Below are positions 33,648-45,181 of a stretch of DNA of 64,000 nucleotides, one piece after another. A program made the translations under genes and the position numbers. The DNA is from Isoetes taiwanensis (lineage: Eukaryota; Streptophyta; Lycopodiopsida; Isoetales; Isoetaceae). Location: assembly GCA_021234155.1 (NCBI GenBank), contig JAJEKV010000066.1, positions 4,490,537 through 4,554,536 of the forward strand, in the 5' to 3' direction. The notes beneath the pieces were generated by a model, which made no database searches, was not told where the DNA came from, and saw nothing but the letters and a program-made list of their open reading frames with translations. Positions within the stretch are counted from its first letter, which is position 1; each line of letters begins with the position of its first letter.

Positions 33648-35280
33648 TGTGACGGTCCAGGGGAACATACGCCATAAATACGTATATTCCTGGATCCGTC
33701 ACCATACAAGTCTATCTTCATAGCCTTGTATACCATAGATTGTGGCACTAGGGGCATGGCTAAGTTATTCTCATAACTTAGCCAACCATCGGTTAAGCCA
33801 TTATCCACGTGGCCTTAACCTATTGGGGCACCGCCACACAGGACTCACCCGATTGGTGCCACGTGGCATCCTAGGTGGACCTAACTCATATAGGCATAAA
33901 CCCTAACCCTAGACCTCTTTCCAGCCCTAGCACCCAGAGACTCACCTACTCGTTCGAAACCCCGTTTCGAACATCGTTTGCTGTGGCATAGACTGGTGCA
34001 GCAGCCCCAGCAGGGTAGACTCGTTCTTGGAGTAGGAGCGGCATCTCGTGAGTCGGAGACCATGGAGGCACACGGATCTGGAGGGAGAGCTTCAGGAGCA
34101 GGTATGTAGGATAGTGGTTGTGATAGCTCATCTGGAAATTAGCATTCCAGATATGCTAGTATTTTGTATCTAGAGTAGAGCCATCCTAGAACCCATATTC
34201 AACATCTTGAACCCTAATCAAGGAACCCTAACTATTAGTTAGATTTGTATGATTAGGTTAAGATGTTATTCTTATGATTATTCTCATGATGTGATGATTA
34301 TGTGATGATGGTTGATCATGTTTGCTCCTCTTGTATTGGGAAGGGGGGTAGAGACCTAGAGCCATATGTAGTATGCTCCTAGAGTAGACCCCTTAGTTCC
34401 TATTAGTTGCGGCCTGTGCATAGGAGCCCACCAGGCTATTGAGGCTATGATATGACTCAGCACCATATAACAGGGCTAGAGGGAAAGTGGAGGGAGGATC
34501 CCTGCCGAGTGGGGGCTTCGGGGGATCCCATAGTGGGCTAGGCTTATGGTCGGTCACTGCGGTGGGCCGAAAGCATGGGTCCGACACCTCCCGGGCAATG
34601 GTGTTGCCCCGCCTCCTCGAGAGTTGCAAGTGCTGGCTTGGCTCTCGCTTTGGGGGTTCACGGCACGAATCGCGGTGTCGCCACGATTCTCTAGCCGCCC
34701 ACGCACCTCTAGATCCTCGGGAAGGGGAGATGCAACCCTTCCCGCCTCATCGGACCAGGGAGATGCAACTCGAGTAGTCCCGATGGGTGATGCCATGGGG
34801 TTATGTGATCCGGAAGGCTAGAGTCCTGTCGAGCCTGATCTAGCCCATCCGCAAAGTATGCATGTGGAGGGGCGGATGGAGTGGTCAACCCTAGCCATTG
34901 TTCTATGCCACCGCCATTGCCATGACTCGGTTCTACTCTATCTTGAGGCCTAGCCGGCCAGCCATCCTCCTTACGAAGTCCGAGCCGGGTAGGAGCTCTC
35001 ATGTTTTATGGTTCGTGATTATCATCTTTGCCTTGGATTATGAGTGATGCACTACCCTCGAGGTAGTATTTGTATATGTTGATGCTAGTTCGACGACGGT
35101 TATCGCCGCTGTTATAGGAGCCCATAGGGAAGGGCACAAGACACCTTCAGTGTTCCCTTCCCGCACTAGGAGTCACCCCGAAAGCGGGTAGACGGGGCCC
35201 ATGCGGTTGTTGAGCCGGATGGGGATTTCTCGCCGAAAGTGTACGGGCCGGGCGCCCGACGCTTAGCGTGGAGCGCCACA
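33648..35280 (+). repeat. 5' LTR of the Ty3 element
   Basis: TGTGACGGTCC start, ending GCGCCACA directly before A-TGGTATCAGAGC. Near-identical to 45182-46819 apart from small indels concentrated in GC-rich stretches. Length and TG...CA ends are normal for plant Ty3 elements. Confidence 0.9.
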
Positions 35281-35281
35281 A

Positions 35282-35293
35282 TGGTATCAGAGC
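35282..35293 (+). other. Primer-binding site (initiator Met tRNA)
   Basis: TGGTATCAGAGC, complementary to the 3' end of plant initiator methionine tRNA, one base after the 5' LTR. Confidence 0.9.
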
Positions 35294-35859
35294 GATGTTC
35301 TTGGTTGACCAAGAACTAGCACCGACCATAACCATGAAGTAGTCTAACAGGCCTATAGGGTGTGGAAATAAACATTTCCACCATTGAACCGCGAAAATGG
35401 GGGAAAAAATTTTTTCTCCTAGGTAGTGGGTCAGGAATTAGGCTAAGTGTTAGACGAAGATTTGAGTGAGTCAAACGAACCTTCTAGTAAATTTGGAGTG
35501 AAAATTATGCATCTGCATCAAATTTCACCTAAAATGGGTCAAGAATCATGCCAATCGGAGACCCGTGTGAAAAAATGGCGCAAATTCATAAATTGCACTT
35601 CGAACCATTAGGAAAATTCGAAAATTTAAAGATAATATCAATTAATATAGGTTAATATATACATTAATAGTTAAATAATTATTAAATATCTTGTAATTAA
35701 TAAGGGGGGCTAATAAATAGGGGTAATTATGGTAGGAGAATATTCCCAGGGACCCTCCTTTTTAAATATCTGACACCTCATTTTCTCTCTCCAACCCTTC
35801 ACCTCCAACAACTCTCTCTTGCTCAGCCCTTCATCACCCATTTTTCGGAACCATAAGAT
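35294..35859 (+). other. Leader between PBS and the H3-like gene
   Basis: No gene seen. AT-rich at 35580-35720. TTTTTAAATATC near 35759 could be a weak TATA element about 90 bp upstream of the H3-like start codon. Confidence 0.35.
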
Positions 35860-36929
35860 ATGGCACGCACTAAGCAAACCTACAGGAAGCCCGGAACAAG
35901 ACCTACCCTCTCCATGGCGCAGCAAAGGGGGGCATGTGAAGAAGATCCCGAGCACCTCCCACCCAAGAAAGGGGAAGAGGAGCTTCCCCCAGAAGAAGAA
36001 GAACAAGCCTCCTTCCATGACGCCGAGGAGAGTCCCAGCAGCAGTTCTCCGTCGGCAGGTACCCAGAGGACCGGCGAGTCTCGCCATTTCGGGGCCACAG
36101 ACACCGAGGTGGAAGAAGAGGCACAACAAATGTAGAAGAAGCGGGCCCTTCAAAGGCCCAAAAAGAAGGGAAAGGAAAAGCAGCAGAGTGGCCAGAGGAG
36201 AGGGCCGCTAGGAAGAAAAGGGAGAGAGAGAGGGAGCTGAGGGAGCAAGAGCGACGGACTAAGAAGAGGAACGATGGCCCCTCGCCGACCATCGCTATTG
36301 ATGAGCCCGGGAGGAAGAGGAGCAGGAGGGGCGGGATGAAGAAGAGGAGGAGGAGGGGCAGCAGGACCTCGGGACGCTAGGCCACCCTACCCCAGTGGGC
36401 CGGAACCACCTAAGGTGGTGAAGAAACAAAAGGTAGGGGAGCTGGCATTCGCGCCCAAAGCAGACCCGAGTTCAAACGGAAGATGGTGGTGACATAAGGA
36501 GTACCTTCGCCGCTGGACGAGGTACAATGAGTGGTATTGCCGCCAGGAGGTGCAACAAGGTCGTGGTGGGCGGGCAGTCAAGAAGAACCAGCCCAAGCCA
36601 CCCCCACCAGGACCGAAAACCCAAGAGGGTTCACCACGGGTCAATAGCACATATGCCCGGGTGTTTAGGGAGATTCGCACTTTCAGATGTGCACGAATCT
36701 CCCGATAAGGAAGGCGCCTTCGAGCCGCCTCCTTAGAGAGGTCTTGCAGCAGCTCCGGACCGATTATAGGGTTACCCCCTCTAATGACCCGGCCCCGCAA
36801 GAGGCTTCCGGGCGTAGCTGGTCCAGCTCTTCGAGGAGGGAAACCTTCAAGGCTATCCATGCTAAGAGAGCAACCCTTATGCCTAAGGATATTCACTTAG
36901 CGGAGGAGGATCCGCAGGAGAGGCCCTAG
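35860..36929 (+). pseudogene. Histone H3-like gene carried by the Ty3 element (broken)
   Basis: The ATG at 35860 gives MARTKQTYRKPGTRPT. Residues 1-10 match the H3 tail (ARTKQTARK) except for Tyr at position 7. A long acidic and serine-rich stretch follows to a TAG at 36133, then basic sequence in the same frame. The C-terminal end, in shifting frames, carries the histone fold: FREIRTF near 36665, LPIRKAP and RLLREVLQQLRTDYRV (36690-36770), LVQLFEEGNLQ (about 36817-36850, another frame), then AIHAKRATLMPKDIHLA ending at 36929. Each block aligns in order with H3 (REIR, LIRK.PF.RLVREI, YLVGLFED.NL, AIHAKRVTIMPKDIQLA). Nucleosomal H3 is about 136 residues, so the tail here is about 200 residues longer. 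A CENH3-like origin is possible. At least three frameshifts or stops inactivate this copy. Confidence 0.8.
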
Positions 36930-37620
36930 GCCTCAAATTTTGTAAATTTTGTAGAAGAATTAAAATTTTCATGTAATATGTTTTATTAATATAAAAGTTA
37001 TTTTCCTCCTATAAATTAAAAAAATGTTGTATGCTTGAAATGTAGGAAATAGAACCCAATTGTGGTAGAATTCTTCATAGCATGTCTAGAAACACCCTAG
37101 AAATCATGACTACAACAAAATTTTGGCAAAAAATCATCTAAAATGCTAAAAATTGGGCTGGGCCGGGTGAGACCGCCGCTTAATGGCCTCTCTCAGGTCC
37201 CGGGACGCTGGGCTGCTGCTGGATTCACCCGCCTACCCCCAAAATCTTGCTTTTTAGATGTCGGGTTTTGCTCAAAATAAGTTGCTAGTTAGGTTAGAAT
37301 TGGCCCAATTAGCCATATTAGCATCTTTAAATTCCCAAAAATGACCAAAAATTGGCCCAAAACAGGCCAACCGGGTGAGACCACCAAACGCTGCTCAAGG
37401 TCAAGGGACGCTGGAGGCCATCCGCGCGGATTCACCCGGGTCAGCCCATCTTTGAGCCAAATTAGCCAAATTTGATCCAACAAATTGCCATGTAGTGTTT
37501 CTTGCTTTGTTTTGCTTAAGTTTGCACTTCATGGTAGTTCATTTGGACACCCAGAGCCATAGAACCAAGGTCGTCTTAGGTAGGTACCTTTTTGCACGAA
37601 CCCCGAGGTCACCCATAGTC

Positions 37621-37630
37621 TATAAAAATA
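37621..37630 (+). promoter_or_regulatory. TATA-like box upstream of the second extra coding block
   Basis: TATAAAAATA, about 110 bp before the ATG at 37739. Inside the element and far from the LTR promoter, so it may mark a gene with its own transcription start. Position and sequence only. Confidence 0.45.
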
Positions 37631-37738
37631 GGCCCCATTTGCCATTTTTCTTCCTACAGAACTGCTCCCAGCCCCTTAGGCGATTTTCTGATCCTCCACT
37701 GATCTTTGCAAGCCATTTTCTACACCCTTTCCTGCTCA

Positions 37739-38113
37739 ATGGCGCCCAGCAACTTTGAGAGATGGTACAATGCTGCCAGCCATATCCATGTGCTTCCAGT
37801 AGATCAAGCCTTCTCTGTGTTTGATCACTTGTTTGATCTTCACGCAACTTTGACTAGAACACCCTACTACACGGACATTATGTGCCAATATGACCAGCAG
37901 GTCCTGCCTTGGGAAGTTAGACTGCCTCCTAGGGGAGGGAATTGGGTTTCCCTTGAGACACTTACCCAAGCCTTAGGTCGAGAGTTGGCAGGATCCAAAG
38001 GCAAGAAACAGCTATGGGATAGGACTAGGACCATGCCCGATTACATGACCCCGCACATAATAGGCATAGGTACCTTTCATTTGCACAGCCCTTGCCCTCT
38101 TCATGCACTATAA
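37739..38113 (+). pseudogene. Unrecognised coding block in the Ty3 element, part 1
   Basis: MAPSNFERWYNAASHIHVL opens a 124-residue frame of protein-like composition without a known motif. It ends at TAA 38111-38113, and the next frame (38103) overlaps it by 11 bp, which suggests that a single frameshift split one original ORF. It is preceded by the TATA-like box at 37621. Ogre-type Ty3 elements also carry an extra ORF before gag, but I see no similarity that I can name. The product is unknown. Confidence 0.5.
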
Positions 38114-38810
38114 GTCAATCAACAAAGTAGGGGAACCCTCTGTTCAGCCCTTAGACTTAGCGCCACTTGATACCCGTAGAGCCCAGGATCAAATCCTGAA
38201 TATAGAGTCCTCCGCCTACGAATACTATGGCACGACGTCAGGGGCACCATCTCTACAGATCCATGAAGACTACGAGCAGCTAGGGGAGCAGAACCCAGAA
38301 TGGGAGAGCAGGGAGGCAACAAGAATGCGGAGGTATGCGTCGAGGCATGACGACGACGCGGAGGAGAAAGCCTACCGACCCACCCACCGGCATCACACCA
38401 CACCGATAGTCATCGACGGGAGGAGTACATTTTTTGCAAATGACATCCTCAACTTGTCCCATGTCGTGAACAGTGGTCTTCGAATCGATGAGCTCTTGGG
38501 CATGATAGCACACGGGAAGAGCGCAGACCTCATCGACTACTCATACCAGGAGATCCCAAGGGAGCTGGCGGAGAGACACTCTTATGCTGGGGAGACAATG
38601 TCGGACATAGCAGCCTATCAGCAGATAAGGGAGATCTATCGACAGCAGGAACCTATCATCTCAGAGGAGGAGTTCCAGCAGATACAGAGCACACTCTACA
38701 AACCAGGGAAGGGCCCAAGCTCAAGCCGACCAGTTCGAGCCAGGAGCATGAGGGAAGGGTCCAAAGAAGATCAACTTGGACAATGCAACCAGCATGTGGA
38801 GGGATCATGA
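38103..38810 (+). pseudogene. Unrecognised coding block in the Ty3 element, part 2
   Basis: A 235-residue frame. Features seen: a mixed acidic and aromatic N-terminal half (EYYGTTSGAPSLQIHEDYEQ), an Arg/His-rich middle (YRPTHRHHTTP), and a helical second half (ILNLSHVVNSGLRIDELLGM, SDIAAYQQIREIYRQQEP). No conserved domain recognised. It overlaps part 3 (38776) in another frame: the sequence after SMREG continues sensibly as LDNATSMWRD in that frame, so these parts were probably one ORF of about 460 residues. Confidence 0.5.
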
Positions 38811-39138
38811 AGACCTGATGGCAGTTGATGCCTACGGTGAAGCAGCTCAGAGGAAGGGCACTGGATCGCGAGGCGTAGGGAAGGGCACGGCACTTCGCTA
38901 CTATCTTCCAGCCCTCAGCCAAGGGCAAATGATAGTCTTCCACAAGGAGTTCAGCCCAAGGGGGAAGAACTGCGTGGCACTTCTCATAGCACTTTCGGGC
39001 CGGGCAAAGATCAAGATATACGCCCATGCCGATCACATCATTCTTTTCAATGTGGGGCGCAAGGCCCATTGCCTCGATTTTGCGAGAGGGCACCTTAGGG
39101 ATGCAACACTTTCAGTGGTAGCAGCAAAAGCACCATAA
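38776..39138 (+). pseudogene. Unrecognised coding block in the Ty3 element, part 3
   Basis: A 120-residue frame with RYYLPALSQGQMIVFHKEF and a beta-rich stretch (VALLIALSGRAKIKIYAHAD). Ends at TAA 39136-39138, about 370 bp before the gag-like region. Likely the C-terminal end of the block started at 37739. No family recognised. Confidence 0.45.
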
Positions 39139-39480
39139 CTCCCGGAACCGGAGATGGCCCGAGCACTTGAAGGAAGATCGACGAGGAACATCTTATGCAA
39201 CCTCAAGCAAAGGCCTCCGATTCAGGGATGTCAAGAACTTCTTCAGGCTTTCGGGAGGCCATTGAATAGTTGTAAAATTTTCTTAAGTTTTGTGCTAAGT
39301 ATTTCTTGTACCCATTGTGCTAAGATATATCTACCTTATCATGTAATCCTTATGTATTAATGACTATTAACTGTTTTGTCAATGTAAGGCTTTGTATGAT
39401 TTCTTATAACTAAAGATAATTCAATTGCAAGTAAAATTGATCAACATCTAACCCAAATAAAATGTATTGATGATCAATCC

Positions 39481-41100
39481 TTGCAGCAAGGAACTCAAGT
39501 GCAGGATCTCAAGATCAGCACCGACCACGCAATTGGGTACCAAGGAACTTGTTTGGCAGAGAACAGGAAGACGTTGAGCAGGATATGTCACCAGAGGCAG
39601 TCAACGCAAGGTTGGTGCAGATGAGGAACCAGATGCAACACCTCATCAACTGGGCGACACCTCTCATGAATGCACAGGAAGATGGTCCTCCACCTCCACC
39701 TTGTTTTCCGGGTGGTGACGAAGTCCCTCGCCAGAAGGGGAGGGCAAACTGTGGGAACGCCGGGGATAGGAGAAGGAAGAGGAGAACCAGTGAGTCCATC
39801 ATCATCTAGCTCCAGCTCATCGATAGCTCTTCCAAAGGAGGATAGCTCTAGTCTCGACCGACAAGTCGGGCACACCTAAAGCAAGGAAAAGAGCAAGAAA
39901 GACAGTGACTATCGTGAAAAAAGGTGGATAGTGCTATGAGCAATGTATGGAAGACAAGGAAGCTCGGCCAGTTCTCGTGGAAAGACAGATCGTGCATGGA
40001 GGTGAAGCATGGCTTGATGAAATGGAAGAATTTGGCAACTCATACCTGGGTATGAAAGACAAGGACATAGGGAAAGTTGCTACAGCCTAACCTTATTGGA
40101 CCGGCAAGGATCCGGGTGGAAGGGATATGCTAAATCCAACAAGTCAAGAGGAACAATTGCAGTGTTTAAGACCTTCAAAGCAAGCTTTTTTCCAAGCACT
40201 ACGTGCCAAGGTCTCATACTAGTAGACAGATTCAGCAGTTTATTGTGTTGAATCTGTGGTAGCTTATCGCTGGCTAAGTATACCAAGAATTTATGAGGCT
40301 CAGCCGCATGTTCCCGGAGTCTCGAGAGGCAAGCCGTGGATACTTACATTGAGGGGTTGAACAAAGAATATCAAGAGGCTTGTTAGAGCAATCAACCCAA
40401 GGTCGGGCTTGCAGCAGTCAAGATAAAGCTATAAGTTTGAGGAGGCACCAAAGAACTCCAGCAGAGAAGCAGCCAACCTTCGGGGGTAAGAGTTCGGCAA
40501 AGATCGTGGACAATATCGTGGTAGCAATCGCCAGCCTACACCATCAAGGAGTCGCAAGAAGGTAAGGGTCGAGCAAAGCTTTTGGGGACCGTGAAGCCAC
40601 GAATGCATCGTGGGCAAAGGTTTTGCCGCCTCCTAGACAAATGGCCAAGGAAAAAAGAGACAGAATGCATTGAGAAAAGCTATGTTTCGTGTGCTTCCAG
40701 CCGTGGCACCGAACACATGATTGTCCATTCGCCATGCAAAAAATTTTGGCGTAACTCTTGGATTGGGACTCCCCAATGTAGTTTTAGCGGACGAGGACGA
40801 CCTGACCAGCCAGGGAGGGCCGGGACTTCATAGATGGTGAGTGCCACATATGTGCAAACATTGAGACAGTGATATAGAGAATCACCAACCGTCATCGCCG
40901 CGGATGGGATCATAGATAGTAATCCTTATGTAGTCCCTATAGATACAGTGTAGCTCTCATAATTTTGCATCTCCTAGATTGGCCGCTTCTAATGAAGAAC
41001 AAGGTATTGAAGTCTAAGCCAAGGCCAAGAGTTATGGCAAACGGCGCCATTCGCACACTAAGGGGAGGAGGATCACCTTTGACATAGACCTTAGTGGGGC
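39481..41100 (+). pseudogene. Ty3 gag (broken)
   Basis: An open piece at 39549-39809 reads NLFGREQEDVEQDMSPEAVNARL, a proline run PPPPPC, then a basic tail. After a gap with several stops, VDTYIEGLNKEYQEA (about 40335-40380) matches the helical region of plant Ty3 gag, where proteins read D.YI.GL...Q.A. No intact zinc knuckle is seen. Gag forms the particle around the RNA. This copy has many frameshifts and could not do so. Confidence 0.6.
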
Positions 41101-41126
41101 TAAGTGGCCGATGGGGAGCGTAAGTC

Positions 41127-41456
41127 ATGGATATCGGAAGATATGATCTGATAGTGGGGATGGAATTTTTGAAGCCAGCCAAAGCCATGATTGATTGCGA
41201 CCGGAATGAAGTCACCATGACGGCACCAGACGGCAGCAAGTTGATAGTGAAAGGTAAGAAGCTAGATTCTCCTATGCAAAGGTATTTCTTTTTGAAGCAG
41301 CTAAGGAGGAGTATAGAAAGGAATAAGGTGGATTACATCTTGAGGATGGAATCGTTTGAGCCGTGCAAGGTGATGGAAGTGAACCAAAGGGAAATCTGGG
41401 TTGCCCGTGCAGATAGCAAGGCTTATTTCAGAGTTCAAGGATATATTTCCGGATGA
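41127..41456 (+). pseudogene. Ty3 protease C-terminal part and linker
   Basis: MDIGRYDLIVGMEFLKPAKA corresponds to the YDVILGMDWL block after the active site of retropepsins in plant Ty3 elements. It is followed by a strand-rich stretch (NEVTMTAPDG) and a linker. The catalytic DTGA motif is not readable upstream because of stops. It would process the polyprotein. Confidence 0.75.
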
Positions 41457-42341
41457 AATCCGGCAGTTGCCACCTTATAGGGGTGTGGAATGTGAGATCA
41501 CATTGGCTCCGGATGCGAAGCCTACCAGTAAGGCGCCATATAGAATGAGCACCCCAGAATTGATTGAGCTCAAGAAACAGCTTCAGGAATTGCTCGAGCT
41601 TGGATTTATAAGAGCAAGTGTGTCTCCTTTCGGAGCACCTATACTCTTTGTGAAGAAGAAGGATGGGAGCTTAAGAATGTGCATAGACTATCGCCAAATT
41701 TTAATAAGCGCACGATAAAGAACAAGTATGCATTGCCAAGGGCAGATGATCTAATGGACCAGTTACAAGGAGCAAAGGTATTCTCTAAAATTGATTTGAG
41801 GTCAGGATACCATCAGATAAGAATAAAAGAAGAGGATATCCATAAGACCGCTTTCAGAACGCGGTATGGTCACTTTGAATTTACAGTAATGCCCTTTGGA
41901 CTATCGAATGCTCCAGCAACGTTTATGCGCCTCATGAACGACATCTTCAGAGACTTCTTGGATGAGTTTGTTATTGTCTTCTTCGACGACATCCTAATCT
42001 ACAGCAAGTCCCTTGAGGAGCATTTTCAAGATCTCGTGAAAGTGTTGGAGAAGTTGAGACGTCATCGGTTGTATGGGAAGCTCTCTAAGTGCCACTTTGC
42101 AACAGGCCGAGTGGAGTATTTGGGGCATGTAGTAACATCCGAGGGAATCTCCACAGATCCATCTAAGATTGAGGCAATAGTTGATTGGCCAGCTCCAAGG
42201 AATGTAGCAGAAGTAAGAAGCTTTCTCGGGTTGGCGGGATATTTACGAAAAGTTCGCTGGAAGGACTTTGCTAAGTGGGCGCCCCCTTGCCGGACCTCAC
42301 TAAGGCCAAGAAGATTAAGGATTGGACTAGCCATTGGTTAG
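41401..42341 (+). pseudogene. Ty3 reverse transcriptase
   Basis: Two overlapping frames (41401-41718 and 41679-42341) separated by a frameshift at about 41697. Seen: [41 protein letters not shown], then [67 protein letters not shown] (catalytic Asp pair, 41985-41990), and [15 protein letters not shown]. The order is that of Ty3/gypsy RTs. It copies the element RNA into cDNA. The palm motifs are intact in the protein reading, but the frame is split. Confidence 0.93.
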
Positions 42342-42750
42342 AGAAAGTCCAAGCTTCTTTCGAGAAGCTTAAAGAGGCCTTAACAACAGCACCAGTGCTT
42401 GTCCTCCCGGATCCGAGTAAAGATAAGTTGGTAGCAACAGATGCAAGCAAGATAGCAAGGGGGGGCCTTGATGCAAGAAGGAAGGGTAGTCGCCACGACT
42501 GGAAGAAGATGAACGACGCCGAAAGCAACGCTACCCAACCCATGATCAGGAGCCGCTAGCCATTGTCGTGGCATTGAGGATATGGAGGCATTATCCACGG
42601 GAAGGAAGTTTCAGCTTGGATACCGATCACCGAGCCTTCAAAGATCTTTTTCACCCAGCCCCACCTCAACTTAAGGCAAAGGAGGTGGATGGAATTTTTG
42701 AGGAGTATGATTTTGATATTATATATAAGCCCGTAAGTTTAATGTTGTAG
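42275..42750 (+). pseudogene. Ty3 RNase H
   Basis: Shifted frame with FEKLKEALTTAPVLVLPDPS and LVATDASKIARGG (first catalytic Asp region), then SLDTDHRAFKDLF and DFDIIYKPV in another frame near 42615-42735. These are the usual plant Ty3 RNase H blocks (tethered template removal). Several frame changes and a deletion of the middle part. Confidence 0.8.
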
Positions 42751-42779
42751 CGTATGCCCCTCCAGAGACCATTTCAGAC

Positions 42780-43690
42780 AAGGACGATTGTAATGCGATT
42801 TCCACTTTTTCGAAAGTGAGTTTGGCAAGAAGATTGAGGAGTCCTTGCCAACAGATGTGGACTTCAAGGAGGTATGGGAAAGCCTTTCCAAGGAAGCCAG
42901 AACAGATAAGGAGCGGGAAGCCTTCAAGCATTATAAGAAGGAAGGCAACCTGTTGTACCACAAGCATAAGTTGTGTGTGCCGAATCATCGTGGGTAAGGA
43001 AGCTAATTCTTCATGACACACATAATGTTTCAATAGCAGGGCATGCCGGGCTTCATGAAGACCTATTTCAAGATTCAAGTAGCTACTCGCCAGAATGAAG
43101 AGGCGATAGCTGCATATATCGGGATTGCCGGTTATGTCGCAGCCAGACCAAAGCGGAGCAACTTCGGATTCCAGGTGCTCTTGAGCCATTGGGGGTGCCA
43201 AATGCAAAGTGGGAGGTCATAAGCATGGATTTCATCACGGGTCTCCCTAGAACTCTTCGAGGCAAGGATGCATTGATGGTTGTCGAGATAAGTTATCTAA
43301 GATGGCACATTTTGTGCCTTGCAAGACTACTGACACCGCATTAGATACTGCCAAGTTATTTGTAAGGGAGATTTTCAGACTCCATGGCATGCCTCGGGAG
43401 ATAATATCTGATAGGGATTCCAAGTTTATGAGTGCCTTCTGGCAGGACCTCTTCAGCACCATTCGTGATTTAAGCTCTCCATGAGCACGCATATCATCCC
43501 CAAACAGATGGCCGGGGAGAGGACTAATCGGATCATTGAAGACATGCTTCAAGCTATGTGTGGAACAAGCAGTCCAAGTGGGATGAGTACATCCACTTGG
43601 TGGAATTCGCCTACAAGCGATTGCGCAAAGCGGAGTCATCTCGGATGTCTCCTTTCATGGTAAATTACGGTACCAATTAGTTTAACCCTG
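42780..43690 (+). pseudogene. Ty3 integrase core
   Basis: Broken into short frames. AGHAGLHED near 43039 belongs to the zinc-binding region, WEVISMDFITGLPRT (about 43210-43260) carries the first catalytic Asp, and ISDRDSKFMSAFWQDLF (about 43406-43455) the second. ALHEHAYHPQTDGRGED and WDEYIHLVEFAYKRL follow, the latter overlapping the region after the catalytic Glu. Typical of Ty3 integrases that insert cDNA. More than five stops or shifts. Confidence 0.85.
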
Positions 43691-43889
43691 ACACCGCACA
43701 ATCCGCGTGTCCAAGGTAGAAGTATCCCAGCAGATGTTAGGGGATATGCAGCAGCTAGTGGAAGAAGTAAGGGGTTATTTATTGGCAGCAAGAAGTCGGC
43801 AGAAGAGTGTAGCCGACAAGCACATGACCGTAAGAGAATTCAAGGCAAAGGCGAGATAGCGTCCGGGTTGAAGATAAAGGTGAAGCAAG

Positions 43890-44255
43890 CCAAGGCTGGA
43901 TTGGGAGCTGCAAGAAGCTTGCCCCTAGGTGGGCTGGTCCGTTCAAGATTTTGGAGAGAGTGGGCTCTCAAGCCTACAAGTTGGATCTTCCAGCCCATCT
44001 CAAGGTGCACAAGGTCTTCCACGTAAGTTTATTAAAAAGGCACAATCCTAACCCTGAGGAGGTTTTGGATACTCCAACCTTGTTGGAAATGACCAGGAGG
44101 AGCAAGTAGAAATAGTGCCCCGAATTGCTTTTGATAAGTCATTCAAGAAGACTAGGAGGTCTCGGTTCCAAAAAGATTTGGTTAAGTGGAAGCACTTACC
44201 CGTGGAAGATGCGACATGGGTATTGAAGCAAGACTTGGAGAAGCAATACCCGTAG
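43890..44255 (+). pseudogene. Integrase C-terminal part with chromodomain
   Basis: PRWAGPFKILERVGSQAYKL then HKVFHVSLLKRHNPNP form the GPY/F-like end of integrase. The frame 44106-44255 gives VEIVPRIAFDKSFKK, RFQKDLVKWKHLPVEDATWV and DLEKQYP-stop, which is the chromodomain pattern (KWK.LP.EDATW..). Chromodomains of this class guide integration toward chromatin with methylated histone H3. Only a frame change at about 44095 breaks it from the integrase tail. Confidence 0.85.
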
Positions 44256-45167
44256 TTTATGAAGGAGTTTGATGGGCGAAGTCGCTCCCGACTTGGTCGG
44301 GCCCGACTTGCCGTGGTTAGCTAGTATGTTGTTAGTTAGTTTTAAGCCCGGCGCATGCATTCTAGTTACTAGGGTGCATGTGCCGTAACCTTGGATCGTG
44401 GGCTGGCGATGGGATACACCTTTAGGGCATTCTCTAGGCCACACGCACCAAGAGGTGCGCATGACCATTAGGGTCATGTGAGTGAGGAATGAGGCATAGT
44501 GGGCGATGATGGGACATCGATCGGATGATCTCTATGCCACGATGCGGGGTACGCACACCTGGCCGTAGGAGGGTCATGGTGAAGGTTAAAGTGATCATGC
44601 GCGATGATGGGATCGTGAGACGTTCCCTAGCTTCAAACCCGTGGGGCATGATGCACTAGGGGTACTCGGCACCGGGTAACCGAGTACAAGGTAGCACTCG
44701 ATCATGGGCGATGATGGGAGCATCTTAAATGATCCTTAAGCTCAAATCCGAAAGGGCCATGATCTTGGGCAAGGTAGTAGGACAACCTTGAGTCAGTAGT
44801 TCGACTCAAGGAGGTAAGGGGGGTGGTCCCCTAAAACCACAAATTATTAACTAAACTAACGTAATGTGCTCCTTTTGCAGGCAAGTAGAAGGTGGACCTC
44901 AACGAGGAGCGCATTACGAGAAGATAGGGAGAGCCATAATTTAGATTATGAACCCTAATAACTCTTACCATAATGTTTTGAATTATCGTAAGAAATAACC
45001 GTGTTAAGGCTATATAATTTTGTATAAGTACAAATATAGCCTAAATTTTTGACTTGAACTAATAAAACTTGATTGCTAAACTAAACTAAAGGTTATGACA
45101 TGTTGTTGCTTGTGCAGGCATAAGGTAGGTTCGTCACCTTAGCGCAATGCTGAGGACAGCATTGTCC
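44256..45167 (+). other. 3' untranslated part of the Ty3 element
   Basis: No gene seen. The word CGATGATGGGA occurs three times (about 44499, 44590 and 44710), giving a loose repeat of about 100 bp. Confidence 0.5.
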
Positions 45168-45181
45168 TAAGGGGGGGAGAA
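45168..45181 (+). other. Polypurine tract
   Basis: AAGGGGGGGAGAA immediately before the 3' LTR, in the plus orientation of the element. Confidence 0.9.

Noticed and set aside
35860-36135. A working host histone H3 gene
   Set aside because: The tail is followed by a stop and the fold region changes frame several times. It also sits inside an LTR element.
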